Notes: generated by a model from the sequence alone, not told the origin. A DNA stretch of 64,000 bases from Streptomyces rugosispiralis (GCF_024505145.1 NZ_JANIAA010000043.1:20794-84793), one strand, 5' to 3'; counted from the stretch's first letter, positions 32,395 to 42,355 are shown. Numbers and translations are program-made.

Positions 32395-33717
32395 CTATCC
32401 GCCCAGCGCCCGCGAGACCGTATAGATCACCAGCCCGGCCAGGGCACCCACCACCGTGCCGTTGATCCGGATGAACTGCAGATCCCGGCCGATATGCGCC
32501 TCGATCTTCCGCGAGGTGTGGTCCGCGTCCCAGCCCGCCACCGTCTCGCTGATCAGCGAGGTGATCTCGTCCCGATACGTCGTCACCACATAGACGGCGG
32601 CGTCCTCCAGCCAGCCGTCGATCTTGTCCCGCAGCCGTTGGTCCGTCACCATCCGCCCGCCCAGCGACAGAATCGCCGCCCGGGCCCGCTGCCGCAGCTG
32701 GCTGCGCTCGTCCTCGGCCGCCGCGACGATCATCGCCCGCACCGAGGCCCAGGCCGAGGCGATGATGTCCTGGACGTCGCCGCGCCCCAGCACCTCGCTC
32801 TTCACCCGCTCCACCCGCAGCCGGGTGTCGGTGTCGGACTGCAGATCCCCGGCGAAGTCGGTGAGGAAGCGGTCCAGGGCGCCGCGCGCCGGATGGTCGG
32901 GCATGTCGCGCATCTCGGTCACGAAGCGCAGCAGTTCCTTGTAGACGCGCTCGCCGACCTTGCGGTCCACGAACCGCGGCGTCCAGCCGGGGGCGCCACC
33001 GGTCACGGCCAGCATCACCGAGTCGTTGTGCTCCACCAGCCAGTCGTGGGCGCGCAGACACACCAGGTCCACGGCGCGGCGGTGGCCGCCGTCCGCGACC
33101 ACCCGCTCCAGCAGCTTGCCCAGGCCCGGTGCGATCTCCTGGCTGTCGGCCCGGCGGGTGATCGCCTCGCCCACCACGGCCTGCACATCGGAGTCGCGCA
33201 GCACCGTGAGCGCGCCGCGCAGCGCGGTGGCCAGCTCGGCCGTGACCCGGTCGGCGTGCTCGGGCTCGGCGAGCCAGGTGCCGAGCCGGCTGCCGATGCC
33301 GACCGCGCGCAGCCGCATCCGTACGACGTCGCCGGAGAGGAAGTTCTCCCCGACGAACTCCCCGAGGCTGGCCCCGAGCTGGTCCTTCTTGGTGGGGATG
33401 ATCGCCGTATGGGGAATGGGCAGCCCCATGGGCCGCCGGAAGAGCGCGGTGACCGCGAACCAGTCGGCCAGGGCGCCCACCATGCCCGCCTCCGCGGCCG
33501 CGGCCACGTAGCCGGGCCAGCCGCCGATGCCGGAGGACCGCGCCCAGGTGGCGAGCACGTACACCAGTGCGACGCCGAGCAGCAGCCCGGTGGCGAACGC
33601 CTTCATCCGGCGCACCCCGCGCCGCCGCTCCGCGTCGAGGGGGCTGTCCGTGACGAAGGGCACAGCCGCGCCCCGAGACCGCGGAACTGCCGTCTCACCA
33701 GTCGTTCTTCGCTCCAT
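32395..33717 (-). CDS. DUF445 family membrane protein
   Basis: 440 residues. RRRGVRRMKAFATGLLLGVA then VYVLATWARSSGIG starts the first helix. WPGYVAAAAEAGMVGALADW, FAVTALFRRPMGLPIPHTAI and IPTKKDQLGASLGEFVGENF form the DUF445 signature. A long helical cytoplasmic region follows, and a last helix (INGTVVGALAGLVIYTVSRA) ends the protein. Role unknown; related to the YheB/YtxP family. Start chosen at ATG 33717 (MERRTTGET) near GGTGGAG; ATG 33747 is possible. Divergent from the SGNH hydrolase. Confidence 0.85.
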   Translation of the reverse strand: MERRTTGETAVPRSRGAAVPFVTDSPLDAERRRGVRRMKAFATGLLLGVALVYVLATWARSSGIGGWPGYVAAAAEAGMVGALADWFAVTALFRRPMGLPIPHTAIIPTKKDQLGASLGEFVGENFLSGDVVRMRLRAVGIGSRLGTWLAEPEHADRVTAELATALRGALTVLRDSDVQAVVGEAITRRADSQEIAPGLGKLLERVVADGGHRRAVDLVCLRAHDWLVEHNDSVMLAVTGGAPGWTPRFVDRKVGERVYKELLRFVTEMRDMPDHPARGALDRFLTDFAGDLQSDTDTRLRVERVKSEVLGRGDVQDIIASAWASVRAMIVAAAEDERSQLRQRARAAILSLGGRMVTDQRLRDKIDGWLEDAAVYVVTTYRDEITSLISETVAGWDADHTSRKIEAHIGRDLQFIRINGTVVGALAGLVIYTVSRALGG

Positions 33718-33979
33718 ACGCTCCACCTGGTCGACCCGTCTCCCCATGCATTGTCTCTTTCCGGTCTCGGTCGCCCATGGGTGGAACGAACGGTGAGTTC
33801 CCGTCGTCTGTCTGGGGGAGCGACCCAGCACATTGGGGGCAGGCCGACAGGCGGAGCCGGGTCCCACCATGGGATCATGGGAGACCGACCGGACCGCATC
33901 GGCAATGCCGGATTCCACCCGCCGTTCCCGTCCACTTCCGGAGCCTCGGGCTCCGTCTGCCCGAGGAGACAGCCCGCCC

Positions 33980-35305
33980 ATGAGCATGCCCCCAATGCCC
34001 AGACGCACGGGGTATGCCGTGCTCGCTGCGCTGGCGGCTGTGGTGATCCTCGTCTCCACCGCGATATTCATCGGGCTCGGTGGTGACAAGGGCGGTTCGG
34101 ACCCCCGTGCGCAGGGGGCCCGCGGCTCGGCCGCCCCGGCCTCGGCCGGTGCCTGGGTGGGCACCTGGTCCACCTCGGCGGCGGCCGCCGAGCCGAGGAC
34201 GCTGCGCGGCGGCCTCTCGGGCATGTCGATACGGAACGTGGTGCACACCAGCATCGGCGGCACCAGCACCCGGATCCAGCTCTCGAACTTCTACAGCAGC
34301 CGTCCGCTGACGATCACGCATGCCTCGGTGGCGCTGGCCGCCGCGCCCAGCAACCCCACCGCGGCCGCCGGCACCATGCGCCGTCTCACCTTCGACAACC
34401 GGACCTGGGTGACGATCCCGCCCGGTAAGGCGACCACCAGCGACCCGGTGCGGCTCGCCGTCCCGGACGCGGCCGATCTGCTGGTCACCACCTACACCCC
34501 GCAGGCGTCCGGCTCCGTGACCTACCACCCGCACGCCCGCCAGACCTCGTACCTGGCGCGTGGCGACCGTACGGAGGACACGGAGGGCGCCGCCTACACC
34601 CAGCAGAGCCCGTACTGGCGCTATCTGACCGGTGTGGACGTGTGGTCCAAGCAGGCCGAGGGCGCGGTCGCGGTGCTGGGTGACTCGATCACCGACGGCA
34701 TCACCTCCACCGCCGGGGCCAACCACCGGTGGACCGACTTCCTCTCCGAGCGGCTGCGCAGCGAACCCGGGGCGCCCCGCTTCGGCGTGCTCAACCAGGG
34801 CATCAGCGGGAACCGCGTGCTGAGCGACGGCACCCAGTTCCCGCCCAACAACCCCAGCGGGCTGTCCCGCTTCGACCGCGACGTGCTGTCCCGTACGGGC
34901 GTCAAGGCCGTGATCATCGAGCTGGGCGTCAACGACATACTCCGCATCCCCCACCAGACCGACCCCAACCGGATCGTGTGGGGCCTGAAGCGGCTGACCG
35001 AGCAGGCCCACGCCCGGGGCCTGCGGGTCATCGGAGCCACCCTGACGCCCTTCTACGGGCACCGCGGCTACACCCCCCAGCTGGACGCCGTGCGCGAGCA
35101 GATCAACGCGCAGATCCGCGCCGGGCGGGTCTTCGACGAGGTCGTGGACTTCGACAAGGCGCTGCGCGACCCGATCAGCCCGCTGCGGCTGCGCCCGATG
35201 TTCGACTCGGGCGACCATCTGCACCCGAGCGACGACGGCTACCGCGCGATGGCGCGGGCGCTGGACCTGGACCACCTGCGGGGCCGCACGGCGGCCGAGC
35301 TCTAG
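33980..35305 (+). CDS. membrane-anchored SGNH/GDSL hydrolase
   Basis: 441 residues. N-terminal helix TGYAVLAALAAVVILVSTAI. A beta-rich N-terminal domain (WVGTWSTSAAAAEPRTLRGG; IRNVVHTSIGGTSTRIQLSN) precedes the SGNH domain: block I AVLGDSITDGI (Ser nucleophile), block II GISGNRVL, block III LGVNDILRIP, block V DSGDHLHPSDDGY (Asp-His). The arrangement fits the rhamnogalacturonan-acetylesterase-like or lipase G-D-S-L enzymes abundant in Streptomyces. It acts outside the membrane on esters; the substrate is unknown. GAGGAGA lies 11 bases before the ATG. Confidence 0.9.
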   Translation: MSMPPMPRRTGYAVLAALAAVVILVSTAIFIGLGGDKGGSDPRAQGARGSAAPASAGAWVGTWSTSAAAAEPRTLRGGLSGMSIRNVVHTSIGGTSTRIQLSNFYSSRPLTITHASVALAAAPSNPTAAAGTMRRLTFDNRTWVTIPPGKATTSDPVRLAVPDAADLLVTTYTPQASGSVTYHPHARQTSYLARGDRTEDTEGAAYTQQSPYWRYLTGVDVWSKQAEGAVAVLGDSITDGITSTAGANHRWTDFLSERLRSEPGAPRFGVLNQGISGNRVLSDGTQFPPNNPSGLSRFDRDVLSRTGVKAVIIELGVNDILRIPHQTDPNRIVWGLKRLTEQAHARGLRVIGATLTPFYGHRGYTPQLDAVREQINAQIRAGRVFDEVVDFDKALRDPISPLRLRPMFDSGDHLHPSDDGYRAMARALDLDHLRGRTAAEL

Positions 35306-35359
35306 AGGACCCGAGAGGGCCCGGACGAGCTCCGGAGGGCGCTCCCTACGGTTCGGGCA

Positions 35360-35436
35360 GCGCCCCGAAAGGGCGCGGGGCTGTGTCGATGTGCGGCTCC
35401 GCCGCGGGGGCGCGACCAGCCGCGACGGCGCCGCAG
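35360..35436. repeat. dispersed intergenic element, copy B
   Basis: gcgccccgaaagggcgcggg, then ctgtgtcgatgtgcggctcc, gcgcgaccagccgcgacggc, gccgcag. Nearly identical to copy A at 31412-31490; sits between convergent genes. Confidence 0.8.
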
Positions 35437-35485
35437 TCGGCCAACGACGCATCGCGCCACTCCCCGCGGAGCGCCCAGACAGGCC

Positions 35486-36250
35486 CTAGTCCTCGCGGCG
35501 TTCCTTCTCCAGGGACAGCCGGCGCCCCGCACGCTCCTCGCGCCGCTCGGCGCGCAGCTCCTCCCGGCGCTCGGCCTTCAGCCGGCGGCGCTCCTCCTTC
35601 ATGCGCCGGTGCTCCTCCTTGCGGAGCTTGCGCTCGACGCCGACCCCGCCGCAGAGCGCGAGACCGGTGACGGTCACCCGGGGGCCGGTGGGGTCCCCAT
35701 CGGCGGACCCGGTGTGGTCGAAACCACCCATGAGTCCGATGCCGCTGACATGCGTCTCCAGGTCCGGCGGGACGATGATCTGCACCCCGCCCATGAGCGC
35801 GAAGCAGCGGATCACCACCTCGCGGCCCTCGAACCGGGCCTCGCGCAGATCGATCTCACCGCCGCCCATGACGGCGAAGGCGGTGAAGGCACGCGGAACG
35901 GTCCAGGTCCCCTTGCGCTGGAAGCCGCCCATGATCGCCACGGCCCACTTCGAGGTCGGGGTACCGCCGATCCGCTCGGCCCAGCCGGTGCGGTCGGCCG
36001 GGGCCGGTGGGGCCGGAGCGGCGCTGCCGGGCACCGGGAGGTCCCGTACCAGCGGCTCCAGCTCGCCATGGGTGCGCGCCGCGTAGGCCGCGCTCAGCCG
36101 CTCCTCGAACTCCTCCATGTCCAGGCGGCCTTCGGCGACCGCCTCGCGGAGGACCTCGGCGATCCGCTCACGCTCGGCGTCCGATGCCCGCATCCCGGCC
36201 GGGTCCGGGAGATCGGGGCTCGCCCCCTGCGAAGAACCAGCGCTCGTCAT
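35486..36250 (-). CDS. DUF1707 (SHOCT-like) protein with LiaF-like C-terminus
   Basis: 254 residues. The N-terminal DUF1707 domain is MRASDAERERIAEVLREAVA, EGRLDMEEFEERLSAAYAAR and THGELEPLVRDLP. The middle holds three short repeats with IMGGF, VMGGGEIDL, LMGGVQI and LMGGFDHTG, as in cell-wall-active antibiotic response (DUF2154/LiaF-like) proteins. A C-terminal highly charged coiled tail (RRLKAERREELRAERREERA) follows. It lacks membrane helices. Streptomyces encode many such proteins; a role in envelope-stress sensing is inferred. Confidence 0.88.
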   Translation of the reverse strand: MTSAGSSQGASPDLPDPAGMRASDAERERIAEVLREAVAEGRLDMEEFEERLSAAYAARTHGELEPLVRDLPVPGSAAPAPPAPADRTGWAERIGGTPTSKWAVAIMGGFQRKGTWTVPRAFTAFAVMGGGEIDLREARFEGREVVIRCFALMGGVQIIVPPDLETHVSGIGLMGGFDHTGSADGDPTGPRVTVTGLALCGGVGVERKLRKEEHRRMKEERRRLKAERREELRAERREERAGRRLSLEKERRED

Positions 36251-36309
36251 ACGGACAGACTAATGGCGGGCACCCGCCCTGGCCCTCTCCCACACCGCGC
36301 CCTTGCCCA

Positions 36310-37317
36310 CTACGTCGTCCGCCCCGCCCGGTCCTCCGCCCCGTGCAGCATCCTCGCGATGACGTCCTCGATCTCGGGCTCGCGCACCGAGAGGTCCACC
36401 AGCGGACAGCCGTCGGCGACCGCCGCCACGATCGGCGCCGCGCTGCTGGTCGCCGGGAAGGCCAGCCACTGCCGGGGCCCCTCGACCCGCACCGTCCGGG
36501 CGCCGGGGACCTCGATGGGCGGCAGCTCCCGCTCCAGGTCGACCACGAGGGTGCGCTCGCTCTCCCCCACCGCGTGCAGCCCGTCCAGCCCGCCGTCGTA
36601 GACCAGCCGCCCGTGGTCGATGACCATCACCCGCTTGCACAGCAGCTCGATATCGGTCAGGTCGTGGGTGGTGAGCAGCACCGTCGTGCCCTGCTCCGCG
36701 TTCACATCGCGCAGGAACTCCCGCACCTTCGCCTTGCTCACCACGTCGAGCCCGATGGTCGGCTCGTCCAGATAGAGCACCTCGGGGTCGTGCAGCAGGG
36801 CGGCCGCGATATCGCCGCGCATCCGCTGGCCGAGCGAGAGCTGACGCACCGGCACGTCCAACAGCGCGCCGAGGTTGAGCAGTTCCACACAGCGGTCCAG
36901 GTTGTGCCGGTAGCGGTCGTCGGGGATCCGGTACATCCGCCGCACCAGCGCGTACGAATCGCGCAGCGGCAGGTCCCACCACAGGGTGGTGCGCTGCCCG
37001 AAGACCACCCCGATCCGGCGCGCGAGCCTCGTCCGCTCCCTGGAGGGGTCGATTCCGGCGACCCTGAGCCGCCCGCCGCTGGGCACCAGGATGCCGGTCA
37101 GCATCTTGATGGTGGTGGACTTCCCGGCGCCGTTCGGGCCGATGTAGCCCACCATCTCGCCGCGCGGCACCCGGAAGCTGATGCCGTCCACGGCGCGCAC
37201 CTCGCGGCGCTCGCGGCGCATCAGCCCGGCCTTGCGCCGCACCTGGAACACCTTCTCGACGCCGTCGAGCTCGATCAGAGCGTCCACGGCATCCCCGACA
37301 CCATTCCCCACGACCAT
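36310..37317 (-). CDS. ABC transporter ATP-binding protein (ABC-2 exporter)
   Basis: 335 residues. Walker A GPNGAGKSTTIK, Q-loop GQRTTLWWD, signature LSLGQRMRGDIAAAL, Walker B VLYLDEPTIGLD, H-loop LTTHD. The C-terminal 90 residues (RTLVVDLERELPPIEV) form the extra domain usual for drug/polysaccharide-type ABC-2 ATPases. It follows its two permeases with a 5-bp gap in a three-gene operon. The substrate is unknown; natural-product or lipid export is typical. Just 60 bp beyond its stop the DUF1707 gene begins on the same strand. Confidence 0.95.
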   Translation of the reverse strand: MVVGNGVGDAVDALIELDGVEKVFQVRRKAGLMRRERREVRAVDGISFRVPRGEMVGYIGPNGAGKSTTIKMLTGILVPSGGRLRVAGIDPSRERTRLARRIGVVFGQRTTLWWDLPLRDSYALVRRMYRIPDDRYRHNLDRCVELLNLGALLDVPVRQLSLGQRMRGDIAAALLHDPEVLYLDEPTIGLDVVSKAKVREFLRDVNAEQGTTVLLTTHDLTDIELLCKRVMVIDHGRLVYDGGLDGLHAVGESERTLVVDLERELPPIEVPGARTVRVEGPRQWLAFPATSSAAPIVAAVADGCPLVDLSVREPEIEDVIARMLHGAEDRAGRTT

Positions 37318-37322
37318 TCCCC

Positions 37323-38141
37323 TCAGCTCCCCGTGCTCTGATACGCCCGCAGCCCCGCCCGCCACGCCAGCCCCGCCACCGCACAGCAGCCGCCCGCGAC
37401 CAGCGGCGCCGCGAAGCCGATCCAGTCCGGGAGCCCCAGCGGATCGGGGCGGCCCAGGATGTGCAGCGCCGGGAGCCAGTTGACGAAGGCCAGCGGGATG
37501 ACGAAGGTGACGCCCCGCAGCAGCTCCTTGCCGAAGACCGTCGGCGGGTACTCCAGCAGCGTGGTCCCGCCGAAGGTGAAGGCGCTCTGCACCTCGGAGG
37601 CGTCCTTGGCCCAGAACTGGAAGGCGCCGCCGAGCACGAACAGCGCCCCGAAGATGGCGCCCCCGCTCAGCAGCATCACCGGCATCAGCAGCGCCCGGTC
37701 CACCGTCCAGTCGATGTCCAGCCGGGCCACCGACCAGCCGAGCAGCACCGCCCCCTGGGTGATCCGGCCCAGCCGGCGCAGCGCGAAGCGGTCGGCGGCC
37801 ACCTGGGCGAGTATCGGCACCGGCCGCACCAGCAGGGTGTCCATCGTGCCGTCGCGCACCCGCTGGCCCAGCCGGCCCATGGTGCCCAGCGCGAGATCGG
37901 CGAGGCCGAAGGCGACGCTGGTGGTGCCGTAGAGGAAGGCGACCTCGTCCAGGGTGAAGCCGCCCAGTTCCCCGATGTGGGTGAACATCAGCGCGATCGC
38001 GACGAAGTCGAGGCCGGTCGCGAGGAAGTTCCCCAACGTCATGATCAGGAACGAGGTGCGGTACGCCATCGTGGAGCGCACCCACATCCCGACGATCAGG
38101 CCATAGGCCCGCAGCCCGTTGGACACGGCGGACTCAGCCAC
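37323..38141 (-). CDS. ABC-2 family permease, second subunit
   Basis: 272 residues with six predicted helices (SFLIMTLGNFLATGLDFVAI; AVLLGWSVARLDIDWTVDRA; ALLMPVMLLSGGAIFGALFV). RVRDGTMDTLLVRPVPILAQ is typical of the DUF990-like ABC-2 permeases. It forms a heteromeric exporter with the permease at 38134-38934, with which it overlaps by 8 bp, and with the downstream ATPase. Confidence 0.9.
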   Translation of the reverse strand: MAESAVSNGLRAYGLIVGMWVRSTMAYRTSFLIMTLGNFLATGLDFVAIALMFTHIGELGGFTLDEVAFLYGTTSVAFGLADLALGTMGRLGQRVRDGTMDTLLVRPVPILAQVAADRFALRRLGRITQGAVLLGWSVARLDIDWTVDRALLMPVMLLSGGAIFGALFVLGGAFQFWAKDASEVQSAFTFGGTTLLEYPPTVFGKELLRGVTFVIPLAFVNWLPALHILGRPDPLGLPDWIGFAAPLVAGGCCAVAGLAWRAGLRAYQSTGS

Positions 38142-38934
38142 CCTGGACCACCACCTTCCGGGTCGCCACCGATTGCAGCGCCCGTCCGGCCGCCAGCAGT
38201 GCCACCGCCCACCCCGCCTGGAAGCCGAGCGCCTCCAGCAGCCCCGAGCCCCGGCGCTCCTCCAGGAAGATATCCGCCGGCACCTGGAGCATCGCCGCCC
38301 AGGGCAGCGCGCGGGCGATCTCGCCGAGCCGCCCGGGGAAGACGTTGAGCGGCAGGATCATCCCGGAGAAGAACAGGCACAGCAGTCCGCTCAGCATGGA
38401 CAGCCCCGTCCCGTCCAGCAGCCAGAAGGAGGCGAGCGACACCAGATAGCGCACCGCGAAGCCGACGCACACCGCGAGCGCCACGGCGAGCAGGAACCAC
38501 AGCCAGGTCAAGGGTGAGGCGGGCAGCCGGAGTTCGAACACCAGCGCCCCGACGGCCATCGGCACCACACCGCGCCCCAGCAGCTGGAACGCCGCCCGGC
38601 CCAGCTCGGTGGCCAGCCACCACATCTGGAGGTCGACCGGGCGGTAGAGGTCCACGGCGATGTCCCCGGAGCGGATGCGCTCCTGGAGCTCCTCCTGGAA
38701 GCCGCCGCCCATCAGCGCCACGGCCGCCAGCAGCGCCTGGCCGAGCCAGACGAAGGTCAGCGCCTGGGCGAGGTCGTAGCCGCCGAGGTGCGGCCGCTCG
38801 TCCCACAGCGCGGTGTAGGTGTAGGCGAGGATGAAGCCGAAAACCGTGTTGGTGAAGACCCCGGCCACCGTGGCGACCCGATACGTCGCGTAGCGTTTGA
38901 AGCCGCTGACCGCGACGGCCGCGTACAGCCGCAT
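38134..38934 (-). CDS. ABC-2 family permease, first subunit
   Basis: 266 residues, six helices. The N-terminus reads MRLYAAVAVSGFKRYATYRV, a cytoplasmic amphipathic segment, then VATVAGVFTNTVFGFILAYT. RIRSGDIAVDLYRPVDLQMW is the family's coupling loop, matching RVRDGTMDTLLVRPV in its partner. The ATG at 38934 has GGGGAGG about 11 bases upstream. First gene of the exporter operon. Confidence 0.9.
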   Translation of the reverse strand: MRLYAAVAVSGFKRYATYRVATVAGVFTNTVFGFILAYTYTALWDERPHLGGYDLAQALTFVWLGQALLAAVALMGGGFQEELQERIRSGDIAVDLYRPVDLQMWWLATELGRAAFQLLGRGVVPMAVGALVFELRLPASPLTWLWFLLAVALAVCVGFAVRYLVSLASFWLLDGTGLSMLSGLLCLFFSGMILPLNVFPGRLGEIARALPWAAMLQVPADIFLEERRGSGLLEALGFQAGWAVALLAAGRALQSVATRKVVVQGG

Positions 38935-39235
38935 CCGCCCCCGCCTCCCCTTCCCGACCGCACCGCCCGGCCGGCCCGACCGCACCGCCCCGAACGGCGC
39001 CAAAATCCGGAGCCTAGTGGGGTGACGGGAGAGACGGCCAGGCATTATTCACCGGATGGTGTGAGCGGAATCATCCATTCGACCGGTCACAGACCAGTCA
39101 CAGGTGCGCGCCTCGTCCTCGGCCCGGAACGGATGATGCGACAGTGTTTTATCGGGCGTACGACGCGAATCGCCCGACCGTGCACGATCCCACCGCCGCG
39201 CAACCTTCGACGGCGGCCGAGGAGTCTCAGGAGAC
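38935..39235. other. divergent promoter region, exporter / PBP
   Basis: About 300 bp between the divergent ABC exporter and penicillin-binding protein genes. It is moderately AT-rich around 39040-39160 (for example gtgttttatcgggcg) and must hold both promoters; no clear operator palindrome was seen. Confidence 0.5.
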
Positions 39236-41590
39236 ATGAACGACGAGCCCCAGCTGATCGATGGTGGCGTGGCCGGAACGGGTGACCGGCCCGGCGCCGG
39301 CGATGGCAACCACGACACGCCGCACCGCGCGGACGGCCTGCCGGAGGGCAAACCGGCCAAGGGCAGAAAGGGGCGTCCCCAGCGCACCGGATGGCGCCGT
39401 CTGCTGCCCACCTGGCGCATGGTCCTCGGGGGCTTCCTGCTGATCGTCCTGCTGATCGCGGGCGGGCTCGTCACCGGCTATCTGCTCGTCGAGATCCCCC
39501 CGGCCAACAAGGCCGCCATCGCCCAGAGCAATGTCTTCCTCTACTCCGACGGCTCCCAGCTGGCCCGCGAGGGCACGGTCAACCGGGAGAACGTCCAGCT
39601 GAGCCAGGTGCCCAAGCGGATCCAGCACGCGGTGCTCGCGGCCGAGGACCGGGACTTCTACGCGGAGTCGGCCATCGACCCCCAGGCGATGCTCCGGGCC
39701 GCCTGGAACACCGCCACCGGCAAGGGCAAGCAGTCCGGCTCCACCATCACCCAGCAGTATGTGAAGAACTACTACCTGGACCAGGAGCAGACGGTCTCCC
39801 GCAAGGTCAAGGAGTTCTTCATCGCGATCAAGCTGGACCGCGAGGTGAGCAAGGACAAGATCCTGGAGGGCTACCTCAACACCAGCTACTTCGGGCGCAA
39901 CGCCTACGGCATCCAGGCCGCCGCCCAGGCGTACTACGGCAAGGACATCGGCGAGCTGAACACCGCCCAGGGCGCGTATCTCGCCACCCTGCTGAACGCC
40001 CCCAGTTCCTACGACATCGTCGCCCACCCGCAGAACAAGGGCCGGGCCATGGCCCGCTGGAACTACGTTCTGGACGGCATGGTGAAGAAGCACTGGCTGA
40101 CCAGGGCCGAGCGGCAGAAGATGACCTTCCCCGGGCCCTCCGAGGCCAAGGCCCCCTCCGGCATGTCCGGCCAGCGCGGCTATCTCGTCGAGGCCGTCGA
40201 GGACTACCTCACCAGCAACGGGGTCATCGACGAGCAGACCCTGGCGCGCGGTGGCTACCGCATCACCACCACGATCGACAAGGACAAGCAGGACGCCTTC
40301 ACGGAGGCCGTGCGGGACCGGCTGATGAGCAAGCTCAGCAAGGACCGCAAGGTCGACCGCTACGTCCGCGCGGGCGGCGCCTCGATCGACCCCAAGACCG
40401 GGAAGGTGGTCGCCCTCTACGGCGGGATCGACTACACCAAGCAGTTCGTCAACAACGCGACCCGCCGTGACTACCAGGTGGGGTCCACCTTCAAGCCATT
40501 CGTCTTCACCTCGGCGGTGCGCTACGGGGCCACCACCCAGGACGGCCAGACGATCACCGCGGACACCCTCTACAACGGCGACAACAAGCGCGAGGTCATC
40601 GGCTCCGGCGGGCCCACCGGCTACGCCCCGGCCAACGAGGACGACGTCGACTACGGCGACATCGACGTCACCACGGCCACCGACAACTCGGTGAACTCGG
40701 TGTACGCGCAGATGGCCGAGGACGTCGGCCCCTCCAAGGTCAAGCAGACCGCCATCGACCTGGGCCTCCCCAGGCGCACCCCCGATCTGCACGCCTCCCC
40801 CTCGATCGCGCTCGGCCCGGCCACCGCGAGCGTGCTGGACATGACCGAGGCGTACGCGACCCTCGCCAACCACGGCGAACACGGCCGGTACAGCCTGGTC
40901 GAGCGGGTCACCAAGGACGGTGCGCGGATCAATCTCCCGGCGCGGGAGAGCCGCCAGGCCATCCCGCGCGGCGCCGCCGACGCCACCACCGCGATACTGC
41001 AGAGCGTGGTCGACGGCGGCACCGGCACCGCCGCCCAGGGCGCCGAGCGCCCGGCGGCGGGCAAGACCGGCACCGCGGAGGAGGACAAGGCCGCCTGGTT
41101 CGCGGGCTACACCCCGGATCTGGCGACCGTGGTCGCGGTGATGGGCCAGGACTCCAACACCGGCGTGCAGAAGTCGCTGTACGGGGCGACGGGGCTGGAG
41201 CGGATCAACGGCGGCGGCTACCCCGCCGAGATCTGGGCGCAGTACACGGCGGGGGCGCTGGACGGCAAGGAACCGGCCGAGTTCGATCTGCGGCTGGAGG
41301 ACGGCACGGACACCCCCGACGGCTCCGAGACCCAGCAGCCCACGGGCTCCCCGCCGCCGGTGGTCACCACTCCCCCGACCGGCGCCCCGCCGGACACGTC
41401 GGTCCCGACGGCGCCGACCGACACCGCGCCGACCCTGCCGACGGACGAGCCGACGATCCCCACCCCGCCGACGGACTTCCCCACCGGCGGACCGACGACC
41501 GAGCCCGGCCCCGGGGGCCCCGGCGGCCCCGGCGACCCGGGTGGGCCAGGTGATCCTGGCGGCGACCCGGGAGGCCCGGTGGGCGGCTGA
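39236..41590 (+). CDS. class A penicillin-binding protein (glycosyltransferase/transpeptidase)
   Basis: 784 residues. A basic cytoplasmic tail and one helix (MVLGGFLLIVLLIAGGLVTG) precede the GT51 transglycosylase (VLAAEDRDFYAESAIDPQAM with catalytic Glu; SGSTITQQYVKN; NTSYFGRNAYGIQAAAQAYY). The transpeptidase has Ser in VGSTFKPFVF, SxN in TDNSVNSVYAQM and KTGTAEEDKAAWFAGYTPDL. The last 90 residues are a Pro/Thr/Gly-rich extracellular tail. It polymerises and crosslinks peptidoglycan. AGGAGAC precedes the ATG. One of several such enzymes expected in a hyphal actinomycete. Confidence 0.97.
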   Translation: MNDEPQLIDGGVAGTGDRPGAGDGNHDTPHRADGLPEGKPAKGRKGRPQRTGWRRLLPTWRMVLGGFLLIVLLIAGGLVTGYLLVEIPPANKAAIAQSNVFLYSDGSQLAREGTVNRENVQLSQVPKRIQHAVLAAEDRDFYAESAIDPQAMLRAAWNTATGKGKQSGSTITQQYVKNYYLDQEQTVSRKVKEFFIAIKLDREVSKDKILEGYLNTSYFGRNAYGIQAAAQAYYGKDIGELNTAQGAYLATLLNAPSSYDIVAHPQNKGRAMARWNYVLDGMVKKHWLTRAERQKMTFPGPSEAKAPSGMSGQRGYLVEAVEDYLTSNGVIDEQTLARGGYRITTTIDKDKQDAFTEAVRDRLMSKLSKDRKVDRYVRAGGASIDPKTGKVVALYGGIDYTKQFVNNATRRDYQVGSTFKPFVFTSAVRYGATTQDGQTITADTLYNGDNKREVIGSGGPTGYAPANEDDVDYGDIDVTTATDNSVNSVYAQMAEDVGPSKVKQTAIDLGLPRRTPDLHASPSIALGPATASVLDMTEAYATLANHGEHGRYSLVERVTKDGARINLPARESRQAIPRGAADATTAILQSVVDGGTGTAAQGAERPAAGKTGTAEEDKAAWFAGYTPDLATVVAVMGQDSNTGVQKSLYGATGLERINGGGYPAEIWAQYTAGALDGKEPAEFDLRLEDGTDTPDGSETQQPTGSPPPVVTTPPTGAPPDTSVPTAPTDTAPTLPTDEPTIPTPPTDFPTGGPTTEPGPGGPGGPGDPGGPGDPGGDPGGPVGG

Positions 41591-41639
41591 GCGGCGCCCC
41601 GAGGGGGCGCGGAGCGGATCTTTCCCCTCCCCGCCCCTT

Positions 41640-42295
41640 CCCGAAACCGGGGCCCCGCCCCAGCCCCCGAGCCGGGGCCGCGCCCCGTCCCACGGCATCG
41701 ATATGCGGCTCCGCCGCGCGGCAGGGGCTCCACCCCAGGCCCCGAGGTCCAGGGGCAGAGCCCCGGTTTCGGGGGCTTGGGGCAGAGCCCCGGTTTCGGG
41801 GGCTTGGGGCAGAGCCCCGGTTTCGGGGTCTGGGGGCAGAGCCCCCGTTTCCGCCTGGGGCAGAGCCCCGGCCCGGGAGCCTGGGGCGAAGCCCCGGCCC
41901 GGAAGCCTGGGGCAGAGCCCGGTACGGGGGCCTGGGGCGAAGCCCCGAGTCCGGGGGCCTGGGGCAGAGCCCGGTACGGGGGCCTGGGACAGAGCCCCGG
42001 GTCCGGGGGCCTGGGACAGAGCCCCGGGTCCGGGGGCCTGGGACAGAGCCCCGGTTTCGGGGCCTAGGGGCAGAGCCCCGGTTTCGGGGTCTGGGGCGGA
42101 GCCCCCGTTTCCGCCTGGGGCAGAGCCCCGGCCCGGGGGCCTGGGGCAGAGCCCGGTACGGGAGCCTGGGGCAGAGCCCGGTACGGGAGCCTGGGGCAGA
42201 GCCCGGTACGGGAGCCTGGGGCAGAGCCCGGTACGGGGGCCTGGGGCGGAGCCCCGGCCCGGGGCCTGGGGCGGAGCCCCGGTTTCGGGAAGGGG
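41640..42295. repeat. second array of GC-rich palindromic repeats
   Basis: About 650 bp of units around ctggggcagagccccggttt and cggtacgggagcctggggca, each with a ggggc...gcccc hairpin. Several units are identical copies, for example ggcagagcccggtacgggag three times running near 42150-42230. It lies between the convergent PBP and GroES-like genes. Open frames across it are artefacts. Confidence 0.9.
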
Positions 42296-42355
42296 CGGGG
42301 AGGGGAACAGCGCGCCGCAGGCGTCACGACCCGGCGGGCGCCCCTGGACGGTCGC

